This document shows positions 18,485 through 29,254 of a stretch of 64,000 nt of DNA, in pieces. The position numbers and the translations under genes were made by a program. Source of the stretch: Xenorhabdus griffiniae (lineage in GTDB: Bacteria; Pseudomonadota; Gammaproteobacteria; Enterobacterales; Enterobacteriaceae); the NCBI RefSeq assembly GCF_001028135.1, contig NZ_LDNM01000004.1, positions 62,001 to 126,000 of the forward strand. Reading direction: 5' to 3'. The notes beneath the pieces were generated by a model that searched no databases, had not been told where the DNA came from, and saw only the letters and a program-made list of their open reading frames with translations. Numbering within the stretch: position 1 is the stretch's first letter; every line of letters begins with the position of its first letter.

Positions 18485-18498
18485 TTGATATTAATCAA
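18485..18498. promoter_or_regulatory. FNR site upstream of feoA
   Basis: TTGATATTAATCAA is a perfect match to the FNR consensus TTGAT-N4-ATCAA. It lies about 170 bp upstream of feoA; feo is activated by FNR in E. coli, so anaerobic induction is expected here. Confidence 0.7.
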
Positions 18499-18570
18499 AT
18501 TAATGGTGGTTTTATTGAAAATAAATTTTTATTAAGAAGGGGAAATATTCGGAAAAAATTTTTACTGATA

Positions 18571-18592
18571 AGCCTCGTTAATAAACAAGGCT
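18571..18592 (-). terminator. Terminator-like hairpin after the FMN-binding protein gene
   Basis: Imperfect stem AGCCTcGTT/AACaAGGCT with one mismatch. On the minus strand it is followed after about 12 bases by a T-rich run. Confidence 0.5.
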
Positions 18593-18642
18593 CATTGATT
18601 TCAATTTTATTATTAATTTAACAAATCATTTGTCGGTATTTA

Positions 18643-19167
18643 CTAACCTTTTGGAGGATAAAGTAATTCACTCAGTGGAACCTGTATACGTTCATCATCT
18701 TGATGTTGGCTCCAGGCATCCGAATCGTATACCCACCATGCCCGAATCGCCAATTCATAGAAACGGCGTATGGCGTGGCCTTGATAGTCACTGATAGGAC
18801 GGGCTTTTTTCTGTCTGATATTTTCATCAGGATAAGTTTTTAAGAAAAAATAGTCATAGGTTTCCTGTAGTCGCTCATCGGGGACTTGGCGGGCATAGCC
18901 AACGAATTGGGCGCCGGTCAGATCCAGCGATGAATCAGGCATGCCCCGGCTACTGTAGATTGCACCGCTGACACGGGGATTGATATGTAATTCTTGCGAA
19001 TGTCGGGTATCTTGCTTTGAGTACCAGATTAGTGTCAGTGGATTGTATTTCGGAATATAGAACATTGTCGATGACCAGGCTGAATCTTCATCTGGTTCAT
19101 GGGTGGAAAGGTTGAAGAAACGTATATTGCTGAGTAGATCAAAACTGCGTTGGATATATTTATTCAT
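18643..19167 (-). CDS. Pyridoxamine 5'-phosphate oxidase-like (FMN split-barrel) protein
   Basis: 174 residues. The N-terminal half (STMFYIPKYNPLTLIWYSKQDTRHSQELHINPRVSGAIY) has the beta-strand pattern of pyridoxamine-phosphate-oxidase-like FMN proteins, with a later LTGAQFVGYARQVPD strand and a family-like RRFYELAIRAWWVYD. Similar small proteins sit in Xenorhabdus/Photorhabdus genomes, sometimes near secondary metabolism genes, but I cannot assign a substrate. It stands alone between feo and tex, a position that holds no such gene in E. coli, so it may be an insertion. Confidence 0.6.
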   Translation of the reverse strand: MNKYIQRSFDLLSNIRFFNLSTHEPDEDSAWSSTMFYIPKYNPLTLIWYSKQDTRHSQELHINPRVSGAIYSSRGMPDSSLDLTGAQFVGYARQVPDERLQETYDYFFLKTYPDENIRQKKARPISDYQGHAIRRFYELAIRAWWVYDSDAWSQHQDDERIQVPLSELLYPPKG

Positions 19168-19482
19168 GACTTTTCCTCAACAGTACGAATGCGTTCTTTA
19201 TACCTAAAATGCGAAACCCATTGGGTATAAGAACATTGGAGTATTATTGATGATTTATATTATTCAATAAGTTCCCATTATGATGAGATTTATTGCGAAA
19301 TGGATTATACGAAGAATTAACTAAAATATGCAGATGTCATAACGTATTCAAATTTATAACGTTAGCAATGAATAGAATTATGATGATGAAAATCATGATT
19401 TTTTCAGATATTAAAGATCCCGAACTGGCACAATTAGGCCAGTTCAGGAAATCATTTTAAGCCACCTAACGTTTTTTATTGA
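19168..19482. other. Intergenic region with two inverted repeats
   Basis: 315 bp between tex and the FMN-protein gene. Holds an inverted repeat TTATACCTAA/TTGGGTATAA (19198-19230, 9 of 10 pairs) near the FMN-protein start, and an 8-bp hairpin GAACTGGC/GCCAGTTC (19422-19445) that may terminate tex transcripts, although no T-run follows on the minus strand. Confidence 0.45.
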
Positions 19483-21819
19483 TTAACGTTTTTTGTTAAA
19501 AGCCGCAGCCAATGCATCACTCATGGCGCTGTTGGCTAAAGGCGCAGAACCTGAACGCGAAGCAGGCCGGTTTCTGCCATTACCGTTACGATTATTGCGA
19601 TCCTGGCGGTTACCTTCTTGGGCGCTACGGCGGGCTTGGGTTTCGCCTGGTTGCTCATCAAGACGCATGGTTAATGCAATACGCTTGCGGTTGAGGTCAA
19701 CATCCATCACCTTCACTTTCACGATGTCACCTGTCTTGACGATGGTGTGTGGATCTTCCACAAAGCGATCGGAGAGGGAAGAGATATGAACCAGACCATC
19801 CTGATGGACACCGATATCCACGAATGCACCAAAATTGGTCACGTTAGTGACCGTACCTTCTAGGATCATGCCTGCTTGCAGGTCGTTCATGGTTTCAACC
19901 CCATCGGCAAAGGTGGCAGTCTTAAATTCAGGACGTGGATCGCGCCCCGGTTTTTCCAGCTCTTTCAGGATATCGGTGACGGTCGGGATCCCAAATTTTT
20001 CGGTCGTGAACTCTTGGGCGCTCAGGTTACGCAAATTAGCCGGGTTGCCCATCAGTTCAGGCAGTGTCTGCTGGGTTGTTGCCAGGATCTTCTCAACCAC
20101 GGGATAGGCTTCTGGGTGAACCGTTGAAGCGTCCAGCGGGTTATCACCCTGATTGATGCGCAGGAAGCCTGCACATTGCAGGAAGGCTTTGGGCCCCAGA
20201 CGGCTGACTTTCAATAATTGATTACGGTTGTCGAAACGACCGTTTTCATCGCGCCAGTTCACAATATTTTGGGCAACAGTGCGCGTCAGGCCAGCAACGC
20301 GAGTCAGCAAGGCAACAGAGGCCGTATTCAGGTCAACACCGACGCTATTTACACCGTCTTCAACCACGTTATCCAGTTTTTTGGCAAGCAGGGTCTGGCT
20401 AACATCATGCTGATATTGACCCACACCGATGGATTTGGGTTCGATTTTCACCAGTTCAGCCAGTGGATCTTGCAAGCGGCGGGCAATGGAGACTGCGCCC
20501 CGCAGGGAAACATCCAAATCAGGGAATTCTAGTGCAGCCAATTCAGATGCGGAATAGACAGAAGCTCCCGCTTCGCTGACCACGACTTTTTGTGCCGTAA
20601 CGTCAGGATACTGTTTTTGCACGTTAACAAAGAAACGTTCTGTTTCACGGGATGCAGTGCCATTGCCAATGGCAACCAACTCCACCTGATGTTTGGTGCA
20701 CAGCGCTGCGACGATGGCAGACGCTTTGTTTTCCTGTCCGGTGTGCGGATAAATGGTATCGGTAGCAATCAGTTTGCCTGTCGCGTCAACAACGGCGACT
20801 TTTACGCCTGTACGCAAACCCGGATCCAGTCCCATTGTTGCACGCATACCCGCAGGCGCAGCCATCAGCAGGTCATTCAGGTTACGGGCGAATACGTTGA
20901 TGGCCTCGTTTTCGGCTTTCTCACGCAGGGTGCCCATCAGTTCGGTTTCCAGATGCAGCAGCACCTTGATGCGCCATGTCCAGCTCACCACGGCTTTACG
21001 CCAATTGTCAGCCGGTGCATTGTTCAGGCGCAGGTTCAGGTGATCGGTAATAATTTGTTCGCAGTGGCTCTCTTTTGGCGCTTCCTCAAATTGTGGGTCT
21101 GCATTCAAAGAGAGTTGCAGGATGCCTTCATTGCGTCCACGGAACATAGCAAGGGCACGATGGGAAGGAACGGTGGCGATGGCTTCGTGGTGATCGAAAT
21201 AATCGCTGAATTTCGCACCTTCTTCCTCTTTACCTTCGATAACCTTGGAAACCAGGTGAGCATTTTTCCATAAATACTCACGTACCTTCGCCAGCAAGGT
21301 TGCATCTTCGGCAAAACGCTCCATCAGGATATAACGTGCGCCATCCAATGCGGCCTTGGTATCAGTAACGCCCTTGTCAGCATTGACATAGGCCGCCGCC
21401 GCCAGTTCTGGTTCTTGTTGTGGATCTTGCCACAGCAGATCGGCCAGCGGCTCCAATCCAGCTTCAATGGCCGTTTGTCCACGGGTACGGCGTTTAGGTT
21501 TATAAGGCAGGTACAGATCTTCCAACTCAGTTTTGCTCAGTGTAGCGTTAATCGCTTCTGTCAGCTCAACAGTTAGTTTTCCCTGTTCCTCAATTGATTT
21601 CAGGATAGTCTGACGGCGGTTGGACAGTTCACGCAGATAACCGAGACGGCTTTCGAGTTGGCGGAGCTGTGTGTCATCCAGACCACCGGTGGCCTCTTTA
21701 CGGTAACGGGCGATAAAGGGAACTGTATTTCCCTCATCAAGCAGGGAAATGGCAGCTAGGATTTGCTGTGGTTGAGCCTGTAGCTCACCGGCAATGATTC
21801 GACTTAAAGATTCATTCAT
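19483..21819 (-). CDS. tex: Tex, transcription accessory RNA-binding protein
   Basis: 778 residues, close to E. coli YhgF/Tex (773). Order: N-terminal helical Tex domain ([19 protein letters not shown]), YqgF-like nuclease fold ([17 protein letters not shown]), helix-hairpin-helix repeats ([18 protein letters not shown]), and a C-terminal S1 domain ([28 protein letters not shown]). The tail is a charged, Asn/Arg-rich low-complexity segment. Tex binds nucleic acid and influences virulence gene expression in several pathogens. Confidence 0.96.
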   Translation of the reverse strand: MNESLSRIIAGELQAQPQQILAAISLLDEGNTVPFIARYRKEATGGLDDTQLRQLESRLGYLRELSNRRQTILKSIEEQGKLTVELTEAINATLSKTELEDLYLPYKPKRRTRGQTAIEAGLEPLADLLWQDPQQEPELAAAAYVNADKGVTDTKAALDGARYILMERFAEDATLLAKVREYLWKNAHLVSKVIEGKEEEGAKFSDYFDHHEAIATVPSHRALAMFRGRNEGILQLSLNADPQFEEAPKESHCEQIITDHLNLRLNNAPADNWRKAVVSWTWRIKVLLHLETELMGTLREKAENEAINVFARNLNDLLMAAPAGMRATMGLDPGLRTGVKVAVVDATGKLIATDTIYPHTGQENKASAIVAALCTKHQVELVAIGNGTASRETERFFVNVQKQYPDVTAQKVVVSEAGASVYSASELAALEFPDLDVSLRGAVSIARRLQDPLAELVKIEPKSIGVGQYQHDVSQTLLAKKLDNVVEDGVNSVGVDLNTASVALLTRVAGLTRTVAQNIVNWRDENGRFDNRNQLLKVSRLGPKAFLQCAGFLRINQGDNPLDASTVHPEAYPVVEKILATTQQTLPELMGNPANLRNLSAQEFTTEKFGIPTVTDILKELEKPGRDPRPEFKTATFADGVETMNDLQAGMILEGTVTNVTNFGAFVDIGVHQDGLVHISSLSDRFVEDPHTIVKTGDIVKVKVMDVDLNRKRIALTMRLDEQPGETQARRSAQEGNRQDRNNRNGNGRNRPASRSGSAPLANSAMSDALAAAFNKKR

Positions 21820-22092
21820 GGTCTGTTTTCTTCAACTTCTTTAGGGCCTGTAGATATTCTGAGACATCAGCAGACAGAGCCGGATAAGATCAAATTTCAT
21901 CTGAAACAGTATCGGCATGGTTCAAACTGGCTCCATTTATACGTGCTGAGCGCGATAATTTCCAGTTTAGCGCGATATTTCAGTTATGTTGCAGCAGAAT
22001 TCATCAAATATCTTCTGAATTGGGATTGGGTTGATGAAAGTTGATAAGATATAGTACTGCGCCATTAATCCTTTTTCTCAAGTGAGTTTTTC

Positions 22093-22575
22093 ATGGCCAA
22101 GAGTCACTATATTACCCGAGAGGGCTGGCATGTACTTGATCAGGAATTGAAATATCTCTGGAAAGTTGAACGTCCCAAAGTCACCCAAGCGGTTTCAGAT
22201 GCCGCTGCATTGGGGGATCGTTCAGAGAATGCAGAGTACATTTATGGTAAAAAAAGGTTAAGGGAAATTGACCGCCGAGTACGGTTTTTGTCCAAACGAC
22301 TGGATGTACTGCAAATTGTCGATCCTGACCCGCGCCAAGAAGGGAAAGTCTTTTTTGGGGCATGGGTAAAAGTTGAAAACGAGAATGAAGAGGAACACCT
22401 GTTTCGTTTGGTAGGGCCGGATGAATTCGATCCTGCCAGGAAGTGGATCTCCATTGATTCTCCGGTGGCGAGGGCATTACTGGGTAAGCAGGTTGATGAT
22501 GAAGTCACAGTGATGACACCGAATGGCGTGGTGACTTACTGGATACTGGAAATTCGCTATCAGCCTTTGGCATAA
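22093..22575 (+). CDS. greB: Transcription elongation factor GreB
   Basis: 160 residues. N-terminal coiled coil with the acidic tip in ALGDRSENAEY, which reaches the RNA polymerase active site to stimulate cleavage of backtracked RNA, and a C-terminal FKBP-like domain (QEGKVFFGAWVKVE). KKRLREIDRRVRFL distinguishes GreB from GreA. Divergent from tex, 273 bp away, and upstream of ompR as in E. coli. Confidence 0.97.
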   Translation: MAKSHYITREGWHVLDQELKYLWKVERPKVTQAVSDAAALGDRSENAEYIYGKKRLREIDRRVRFLSKRLDVLQIVDPDPRQEGKVFFGAWVKVENENEEEHLFRLVGPDEFDPARKWISIDSPVARALLGKQVDDEVTVMTPNGVVTYWILEIRYQPLA

Positions 22576-22674
22576 GTTGCCTTAAAATACATGCGGTTAA
22601 GTTTCTATTGGGGTTATGGGTTTTCTGTGAAAGTAATGGATGTTGCGGGCATGGAGCATCTTGGGAGCTGAAAC

Positions 22675-23394
22675 ATGCAAGAGAGTTATAAAATCCTTGT
22701 TGTTGATGATGATATGCGCTTGCGGGCGTTACTGGAACGCTATTTATTCGAACAGGGGTTCCAGGTGCGTAGCGCCGCAAATGCAGAGCAGATGGATCGT
22801 TTATTGACCAGAGAATCTATTCAATTGATTGTCCTGGATTTAATGTTGCCGGGCGAAGATGGGTTGTCTATCTGTCGAAGGTTGAGAAGTCAGCATAACG
22901 CGATCCCGATCATCATGATATCCGCGAAAGGGGAAGAGGTTGATCGGATTGTGGGGCTTGAAATTGGCGCTGATGATTATCTTGCCAAGCCGTTTAACCC
23001 GCGTGAATTGTTGGCACGTATGCGTGCTGTCCTGCGGCGACAGGCGAAAGAACTGCCGGGGGCACCGACGCCGGATGATGCGGTGATCAAGTTCGGGAAA
23101 TTTAAACTTGATCTTGGAACGCGTGAAATGTTTCATCAAGATGAAGGGTTACCTTTGACCAGTGGGGAATTTTCCGTGTTGAAGGTGTTGGTTTCTCACC
23201 CACGTGAGCCATTATCACGGGATAAATTGATGAATCTGGCTCGGGGACGAGAGTATGGTGCGATGGAGCGTTCCATTGATGTCCAGATTTCCCGTCTGCG
23301 TCGCCTGATTGAAGAAGATCCTGCCCATCCGCGTTATATCCAGACGGTTTGGGGGCTGGGATACGTTTTTGTTCCTGATGGAAACAAGGTATGA
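22675..23394 (+). CDS. ompR: Osmolarity response regulator OmpR
   Basis: 239 residues, the E. coli length. Receiver domain (residues 1-120) with the acidic pocket VVDDDMRL, the phospho-acceptor Asp in [12 protein letters not shown] (about residue 55) and the conserved Lys in [12 protein letters not shown]-terminal winged helix ([36 protein letters not shown]). Controls porin and other envelope genes. It overlaps envZ by 4 bp (ATGA). Confidence 0.98.
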   Translation: MQESYKILVVDDDMRLRALLERYLFEQGFQVRSAANAEQMDRLLTRESIQLIVLDLMLPGEDGLSICRRLRSQHNAIPIIMISAKGEEVDRIVGLEIGADDYLAKPFNPRELLARMRAVLRRQAKELPGAPTPDDAVIKFGKFKLDLGTREMFHQDEGLPLTSGEFSVLKVLVSHPREPLSRDKLMNLARGREYGAMERSIDVQISRLRRLIEEDPAHPRYIQTVWGLGYVFVPDGNKV

Positions 23395-24422
23395 AAAAGC
23401 CCAGTGTAAAAAAGGTTTGGCTTTCTCTGCGTACTTTGTTTTTCCGTGTTCTGTACTTAGTGCTGGGCAGTTTGCTGTTCAGCGCTCTGGTTACCTTACT
23501 GCTGGTGGTATTAGAAAAGCTCCCTTTTAACGCGGTATTTCCCTATCTCTTTATCAGTGTTTTTGCGGTGGTATTGTCCGTGTTCATGATGTTCGGGCGA
23601 TATTCCGCTGTCCAGAGACATTCATTGAAAGCCATGCAGAATGCCGTTATCGACATGGGAAAAGGAAAAAGAGGCTCATCAGTGCCTGAAAGGGGGACGC
23701 CCGCTATCCGTTCCGTGATTAGGGCGCTTAACCAATTGTCGGTAGAGCTGAAATCACAGGAAAGCGATCAGGCGGTATTAATGGCTGGCGTGAGTCATGA
23801 CTTGCGCACTCCGCTTACCCGTATTCGTCTGGCGATGGAAATGATGGAGGGAAAAGATGATTTTCTGGCAGAATCGGTTCATCAGGACATTGAAGAGTGC
23901 AATGCGATGATTGATCAATTCATTGATTATCAGCGGGCAGGGCAGGATATGCCGATGACATGCTGTGAATTGAACGGGTTGCTTAAAGAGGTGATTGCCG
24001 CAGAACAGCGTTGTGCGGCAGATACCGATATTGAAAATCGTTTAGCGACAAGTTCGATTTTCATTTTAGCCCATTCCTTTTCCATCAAACGTGTACTGGT
24101 CAATCTGTTGACTAATGCCCGGCGTTATGGCAATGGATGGGTTCGTATCAGTAGTGGCTCAACAGAAAAATTTGGCTGGTTTCAGGTTGAGGACAACGGT
24201 ACTGGAATGACGAAAGAAGCCGCCGCCATTTTATTTCAGCCTTTTATGCAGGGAAATAATAAAAGTGAAATAAATAATAGGGGCGAAATAAATAAGGGCG
24301 TGGGGCTGGGGTTGGCGATCATCCGCCGTATCATTGATAGCCACGGGGGAGATATTCAGGTGGGGAGCAGTGAAAAACAGGGGCTGTCCATTCGTGTATA
24401 TCTTCCATTAAGTGCAACATAA
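23391..24422 (+). CDS. envZ: Sensor histidine kinase EnvZ, without a periplasmic domain
   Basis: 343 residues against 450 in E. coli. TM1 (about residues 17-41) and TM2 (about 49-69) are joined only by a loop of around seven residues (EKLPFNA), so the large periplasmic sensor domain is missing. HAMP region, DHp domain with the phospho-acceptor His in [12 protein letters not shown] box [11 protein letters not shown] box EDNGTGM and G box GVGLGLAII are all intact. A 12-residue insertion [12 protein letters not shown] (residues 292-303, 18-bp tandem duplication at 24264-24299) lies in the ATP-lid region between the F and G boxes. The short loop agrees with what I recall for Xenorhabdus nematophila EnvZ, which still functions. 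Confidence 0.96.
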   Translation: MKKPSVKKVWLSLRTLFFRVLYLVLGSLLFSALVTLLLVVLEKLPFNAVFPYLFISVFAVVLSVFMMFGRYSAVQRHSLKAMQNAVIDMGKGKRGSSVPERGTPAIRSVIRALNQLSVELKSQESDQAVLMAGVSHDLRTPLTRIRLAMEMMEGKDDFLAESVHQDIEECNAMIDQFIDYQRAGQDMPMTCCELNGLLKEVIAAEQRCAADTDIENRLATSSIFILAHSFSIKRVLVNLLTNARRYGNGWVRISSGSTEKFGWFQVEDNGTGMTKEAAAILFQPFMQGNNKSEINNRGEINKGVGLGLAIIRRIIDSHGGDIQVGSSEKQGLSIRVYLPLSAT

Positions 24423-24461
24423 AAACCTCATTGGACGCAAAATAAGGCACTGCCGAAACCG

Positions 24462-24501
24462 CCTGTCATAAAAATGTCATCATTCATACATCTTATTGTC
24501 A
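24462..24501 (+). promoter_or_regulatory. Tandem Pho boxes upstream of pstS
   Basis: CTGTCATAAAAATGTCAT (24462-24479) fits the PhoB box of two 7-mers spaced 11 bp apart; further 7-mers CATACAT (24484) and TTGTCAT (24495) keep the 11-bp phase. This predicts PhoB activation of the pst operon at low phosphate. Confidence 0.8.
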
Positions 24502-24612
24502 TTGCATTCACCTATTTTCTTTATTGAATCATTTTCTTACCTGAAAATCAGATTGTCAGCGATACCTGTCATGTATTTTTCATTAATGATGCGTATTCCA
24601 ACAGGAGATAGT

Positions 24613-25635
24613 ATGAAATCAATGCGTACCACCGTGGCGAGCATCATGGTTACTGTATTTGCCATGACATCCCTGTCTTCATTTGCCGCCGCCAGCCTGA
24701 CGGGGGCAGGTGCAACATTTCCTGCTCCGATATATACCAAGTGGGCGGATTCTTATCAGAAAGAAACGGGCAACAAAATCAATTATCAAGGCATCGGTTC
24801 TTCTGGGGGTGTAAAACAGATTATTGCGAATACCGTTGATTTTGGTGCCTCTGATGCCCCGCTGTCTGACGAAAAATTGGCGACTGATGGTTTGTTCCAG
24901 TTTCCAACGGTCATCGGTGGGATTGTGCTGGCAGTGAACATTACCGGTGTTAAAGCGGGTCAGTTGGTTCTGGATGGTAAAACCCTTGGTGATATCTATC
25001 TGGGTCATATCAAGAAATGGAATGATCCGGCGATTGCAAAGTTGAACCCCGATCTCAAACTGCCAGAGCAAAACATTGCCGTGATTCGTCGCGCGGATGG
25101 CTCAGGGACTTCCTACGTTTTTACGAGTTACCTGTCCAAAGTTAGCCGCGATTGGAAACAAAAAGTCGGGGCTGGCTCTACCGTCAAATGGCCAACAGGA
25201 TTGGGCGGTAAAGGTAATGACGGGATTGCTGCATTTGTTCAGCGTCTGCCGGGTTCGATTGGTTATGTCGAATATGCCTATGCAAAGCAGAATCACCTGG
25301 CTTATACCAAACTGGTTTCAGCGGAGGGAGCTGTGCTAGCGCCTACCGAAGAGAACTTTAGTGCGGCGGCTAAAGGGGCAGATTGGAGCCACAGCTTTGC
25401 CCAAGATCTGACAAACCAGAAAGGCGATAATGCGTGGCCAATTACCTCGACTACATACATTCTCATCTACAAAAAGCAGGCAAATGCAGTCAAGGATGCA
25501 GAAGTGCTGAAATTCTTCGATTGGGCTTATAACAACGGCAAACAACAAGCGAAAGAGCTAGATTATGCCACCCTGCCGGAAGAAGTGGTCAGCCAGGTGC
25601 GTGCAGCGTGGAAGCGTAATTTCCCCTTTTATTAA
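24613..25635 (+). CDS. pstS: Periplasmic phosphate-binding protein PstS
   Basis: 340 residues. Signal peptide (about 26 residues, ending SSFAAA) then the mature start [17 protein letters not shown], identical in type to E. coli PstS. Phosphate-binding motifs GIGSSGG and [11 protein letters not shown] are present. The ATG is preceded by AGGAGA; the frame extends 39 codons further upstream but through the Pho boxes. Captures phosphate for PstCAB. Confidence 0.97.
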   Translation: MKSMRTTVASIMVTVFAMTSLSSFAAASLTGAGATFPAPIYTKWADSYQKETGNKINYQGIGSSGGVKQIIANTVDFGASDAPLSDEKLATDGLFQFPTVIGGIVLAVNITGVKAGQLVLDGKTLGDIYLGHIKKWNDPAIAKLNPDLKLPEQNIAVIRRADGSGTSYVFTSYLSKVSRDWKQKVGAGSTVKWPTGLGGKGNDGIAAFVQRLPGSIGYVEYAYAKQNHLAYTKLVSAEGAVLAPTEENFSAAAKGADWSHSFAQDLTNQKGDNAWPITSTTYILIYKKQANAVKDAEVLKFFDWAYNNGKQQAKELDYATLPEEVVSQVRAAWKRNFPFY

Positions 25636-25651
25636 GGGGAAATAACCTAAC

Positions 25652-26626
25652 ATGAGAATGATGCGTATGGCCGAACGTAAAACGGCACTGAAAGCACCAA
25701 GCAAAAAGGGTGACATTATCTTCAGCGTTCTGGTTAAGTTAGCGGCGTTGTTAACTTTATTTCTGCTGGGCGGCATTATCATTTCGCTGATCATTGCTTC
25801 CTGGCCGAGTATACAAGCATTTGGTTTTGCGTTCTTATGGAGCAAAGAGTGGGATGCGCCGGCAGGGATGTTTGGCGCATTGATACCGGTTTATGGCACA
25901 TTAATGACTTCGTTAGTTGCCCTGATTATTGCGGTTCCCGTGAGTTTTGGTATCGCCCTGTTTCTGACGGAATTGTCACCAAACTGGTTAAAACGTCCGT
26001 TGGGTATGGCGATTGAGTTATTGGCCGCAATCCCCAGCATTGTTTATGGCATGTGGGGGCTGTTTGTTTTCGCTCCACTGTTTGCCACCTATTTTCAGCA
26101 ACCCGTTGGTGACGTGTTCTCCAGTATTCCCATTGTGGGAGCACTATTCTCCGGCCCTGCCTTTGGCATCGGCATTCTGGCGGCGGGTGTCATTCTTGCC
26201 ATCATGATTATCCCCTATATCGCTTCTGTCATGCGCGATGTGTTTGAACAGACCCCTGTGATGATGAAAGAGTCTGCCTATGGTATCGGTTGTACAACAT
26301 GGGAAGTGATTTGGCATATCGTCTTGCCGTATACCCGACATGGCGTCATTGGTGGCGTCATGTTGGGGCTTGGCCGGGCATTGGGAGAAACAATGGCGGT
26401 CACTTTTATTATCGGTAATACCTACCAACTTGATAGTGTGTCTCTGTATATGCCGGGGAACAGTATTACCTCTGCATTGGCAAATGAATTTGCTGAGGCT
26501 GAATCAGGCCTGCATACTGCCGCATTGATGGAACTGGGGCTGATTTTATTTGTCATCACTTTTATTGTCCTGGCGTTGTCAAAATTGATGATTCTGCGTC
26601 TGGCAAAAAATGAGGGGCAGCGCTGA
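25652..26626 (+). CDS. pstC: Phosphate ABC transporter permease PstC
   Basis: 324 residues with six transmembrane helices and the permease EAA-type loop [20 protein letters not shown]. Near-identical in pattern to E. coli PstC (319). The start could be the ATG at 25652 or that at 25667 (MAERKTAL), which matches the E. coli N terminus; ribosome-binding sites do not decide. 16 bp after pstS. Confidence 0.97.
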   Translation: MRMMRMAERKTALKAPSKKGDIIFSVLVKLAALLTLFLLGGIIISLIIASWPSIQAFGFAFLWSKEWDAPAGMFGALIPVYGTLMTSLVALIIAVPVSFGIALFLTELSPNWLKRPLGMAIELLAAIPSIVYGMWGLFVFAPLFATYFQQPVGDVFSSIPIVGALFSGPAFGIGILAAGVILAIMIIPYIASVMRDVFEQTPVMMKESAYGIGCTTWEVIWHIVLPYTRHGVIGGVMLGLGRALGETMAVTFIIGNTYQLDSVSLYMPGNSITSALANEFAEAESGLHTAALMELGLILFVITFIVLALSKLMILRLAKNEGQR

Positions 26627-26627
26627 G

Positions 26628-27536
26628 ATGACAACCATCAATGAGCAACCCGCCCCTTTCGCCAATACAGTAAATGACGCGGAGATGAAAAGCCGTCGCC
26701 GTATGCAGTCATGGCGTCGTCAGAAAAACCGGCTGGCGCTGATGCTCTCCATGATGACGATGGCATTCGGTTTATTCTGGCTGGGCTGGATTTTATTCTC
26801 CACTGTCACTAAAGGTATCGATGGTATGTCGCTGGCGTTGTTTACTGAAATGACGCCTCCTCCCAATACCGAGGGCGGTGGGCTGGCAAACGCCATTGTG
26901 GGTAGCGGTTTGCTGATCTTCTGGGCGACGGTGTTTGGTACACCATTGGGGATTATGGCGGGCATTTATCTGGCGGAGTATGGCCGCCGTTCATGGCTGG
27001 CAGAAATCATCCGCTTTATTAATGACATCCTGCTTTCAGCGCCTTCGATTGTGGTTGGATTGTTTGTCTACACGGTTGTGGTGGCAAAAGTGCAACACTT
27101 TTCGGGTTGGGCAGGCGTCATTGCACTGGCACTGTTGCAGATCCCCATTGTTATTCGTACAACGGAAAACATGCTGAAACTAGTGCCGGATAACTTGCGT
27201 GAAGCCGCTTATGCACTGGGCACACCAAAATGGAAAATGATCTCTGCCATCACGTTGAAAGCCTCAATATCCGGCATTATGACCGGTGTATTGCTGGCTA
27301 TTGCTCGTATCGCCGGTGAAACGGCTCCATTGTTGTTCACTTCGCTTTCCAACCAGTTCTGGAGCACCGATCTTAACCAGCCGATGGCAAACTTGCCTGT
27401 CACTATTTTCAAGTTTGCCATGAGTCCATTCTCCGACTGGCAGCAATTGGCATGGGCGGGGGTATTGTTGATTACTCTATGTGTATTGCTCATTAACATT
27501 GTGGCGCGTGCGTTGTTTGTGAAGAAAAAGGACTGA
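26628..27536 (+). CDS. pstA: Phosphate ABC transporter permease PstA
   Basis: 302 residues (E. coli 296), six transmembrane helices, loop [21 protein letters not shown]-like and [19 protein letters not shown] typical of PstA. The chosen ATG follows the pstC stop by one base and has GAGGGG upstream; a start six codons earlier would overlap pstC. Partner permease of PstC. Confidence 0.96.
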   Translation: MTTINEQPAPFANTVNDAEMKSRRRMQSWRRQKNRLALMLSMMTMAFGLFWLGWILFSTVTKGIDGMSLALFTEMTPPPNTEGGGLANAIVGSGLLIFWATVFGTPLGIMAGIYLAEYGRRSWLAEIIRFINDILLSAPSIVVGLFVYTVVVAKVQHFSGWAGVIALALLQIPIVIRTTENMLKLVPDNLREAAYALGTPKWKMISAITLKASISGIMTGVLLAIARIAGETAPLLFTSLSNQFWSTDLNQPMANLPVTIFKFAMSPFSDWQQLAWAGVLLITLCVLLINIVARALFVKKKD

Positions 27537-27584
27537 TGTTTTTCAAAGGAACAAAAGCAGAAAGTATTAAAGAGACAAATACTG

Positions 27585-28409
27585 ATGAATAAGGCTAATG
27601 ACGTTATTTCAGTAAACAATACGGCGATAAACAACATGGCAGTCAATAAAATCGCAGGAAGTAAAATTCAGGTATGTGATCTGAATTTCTATTACGGCAA
27701 GTTTCATGCATTGAAAAATATTACGCTGGATATCGCACAAAATAAGGTAACGGCATTCATCGGGCCATCGGGCTGTGGTAAATCCACGTTACTGCGTACT
27801 TTCAATAAAATGTATGAATTGTACGGTGAGCAGCGCGTTGAAGGTGAAATTATTCTGGATGGCACCAATATCCTGACAGACAAGCAAGATGTTGCCTTGC
27901 TACGTGCCAAAGTTGGGATGGTCTTCCAAAAGCCGACACCATTCCCGATGTCCATTTACGACAATATTGCTTTCGGGGTGCGCCTGTTTGAAAAACTGCC
28001 CAGAACAGAGATGGACGAACGTGTCCAATGGGCGTTGACCAAAGCGGCATTGTGGAATGAAACCAAAGATAAATTGCACCAGAGTGGGCATAGCCTTTCT
28101 GGTGGTCAACAACAGCGTCTGTGTATCGCCCGTGGTATTGCTATTCGTCCAGAGGTTTTGTTGCTGGATGAACCCTGTTCGGCACTTGATCCCATCTCGA
28201 CAGGGCGCATTGAAGAGTTGATCAGCGAACTGAAATCGGAATATACCGTCGTGATCGTCACCCACAATATGCAGCAGGCGGCTCGCTGTTCGGATTACAC
28301 GGCATTTATGTACCTGGGTGAACTGATTGAATTTAGCGATACGGACAGATTGTTTACCACACCGAAGATGAAACAGACCGAAGATTACATTACCGGCCGT
28401 TACGGTTAA
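27585..28409 (+). CDS. pstB: Phosphate ABC transporter ATPase PstB
   Basis: 274 residues; E. coli 257, the difference being an Asn-rich N-terminal extension of about 20 residues. Walker [11 protein letters not shown]-loop [11 protein letters not shown], signature LSGGQQQR, Walker [12 protein letters not shown] and H-switch [10 protein letters not shown] are all present. Energises phosphate uptake through PstCA. Confidence 0.97.
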   Translation: MNKANDVISVNNTAINNMAVNKIAGSKIQVCDLNFYYGKFHALKNITLDIAQNKVTAFIGPSGCGKSTLLRTFNKMYELYGEQRVEGEIILDGTNILTDKQDVALLRAKVGMVFQKPTPFPMSIYDNIAFGVRLFEKLPRTEMDERVQWALTKAALWNETKDKLHQSGHSLSGGQQQRLCIARGIAIRPEVLLLDEPCSALDPISTGRIEELISELKSEYTVVIVTHNMQQAARCSDYTAFMYLGELIEFSDTDRLFTTPKMKQTEDYITGRYG

Positions 28410-28427
28410 TACGGGGTATAGCATAAT

Positions 28428-29144
28428 ATGGATAATCTGAATCTCAGCAAACATATCTCCGGTCAGTTCAATGCTGAACTGGAACATATTCGTACAGAAT
28501 TGATGACAATGGGCGGGCTGGTGGAAGAACAGCTCAGTAAGGCGATTCTGGCGATGCACAACCAGGATGAAGTGTTGGCGCGGCAAGTGATTGAGGATGA
28601 CCAGAAAGTCAATATGATGGAAGTGGCGATTGATGAAGCGTGTGTTCGCATCATTGCCAAACGTCAGCCGACGGCCAGTGATTTGCGTCTGATCATGGTT
28701 ATTTCAAAGACCATTGCTGAACTGGAGCGGATTGGCGATGTTGCCGATAAGATCTGCCAGACTGCGCTTGAAAGATTTTCACATCAACAGCAATCCTTGC
28801 TGGTCAGTTTGGAATCATTGGGACGCCACACGATCCAAATGTTGCATGATGTGTTGGATGCCTTTGCCCGTATGGATCTGCAAGAGGCTATCCGTATCTA
28901 CCGTGAAGACAAAAAAGTTGATCAGGAATATGAAAGTATTATCCGTCAGCTCATGACCTATATGATGGAAGATCCCAGAACGATTCCGAATGTCATGACG
29001 GCGCTTTTCTGTGCCCGCGCGATTGAGCGCATTGGTGACCGTTGCCAAAATATTTGTGAATTTATCTTCTATTACGTCAAAGGACAGGACTTTCGTCATA
29101 TTGGGGGTGATAAGCTGGAGAAATTACTCACCCAAAAAGACTAG
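28428..29144 (+). CDS. phoU: Phosphate signalling protein PhoU
   Basis: 238 residues (E. coli 241). Two three-helix PhoU repeats, each with the metal-binding E/DxxxD pattern ([14 protein letters not shown] and [17 protein letters not shown]). It couples the transport state of Pst to the PhoR/PhoB system and prevents Pho induction at high phosphate. Last gene of the operon; a weak AT-rich hairpin follows at 29147-29167. Confidence 0.97.
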   Translation: MDNLNLSKHISGQFNAELEHIRTELMTMGGLVEEQLSKAILAMHNQDEVLARQVIEDDQKVNMMEVAIDEACVRIIAKRQPTASDLRLIMVISKTIAELERIGDVADKICQTALERFSHQQQSLLVSLESLGRHTIQMLHDVLDAFARMDLQEAIRIYREDKKVDQEYESIIRQLMTYMMEDPRTIPNVMTALFCARAIERIGDRCQNICEFIFYYVKGQDFRHIGGDKLEKLLTQKD

Positions 29145-29254
29145 TTTTTATTCCTAATTGGAATAAATATAGTATTTTATATTATTTCAGGTGCTATATC
29201 TAAATTGATAGCTTTTGTTGATAGATAAAAATTAATAACCAACAGGGGTGTACA

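Larger units (their letters stand above)
18317..18642. promoter_or_regulatory. feo promoter region
   Basis: 326-bp AT-rich interval between feoA and the upstream gene. It carries the FNR-like and Fur-like boxes listed separately, and the terminator-like hairpin of the upstream gene near 18571. No further coding sequence seen. Confidence 0.6.

Noticed and set aside
19483-21819. Several long frames opposite tex, for example 20590-21273 on the plus strand
   Set aside because: Shadow frames of a clearly conserved gene; no family similarity and codon pattern follows tex.
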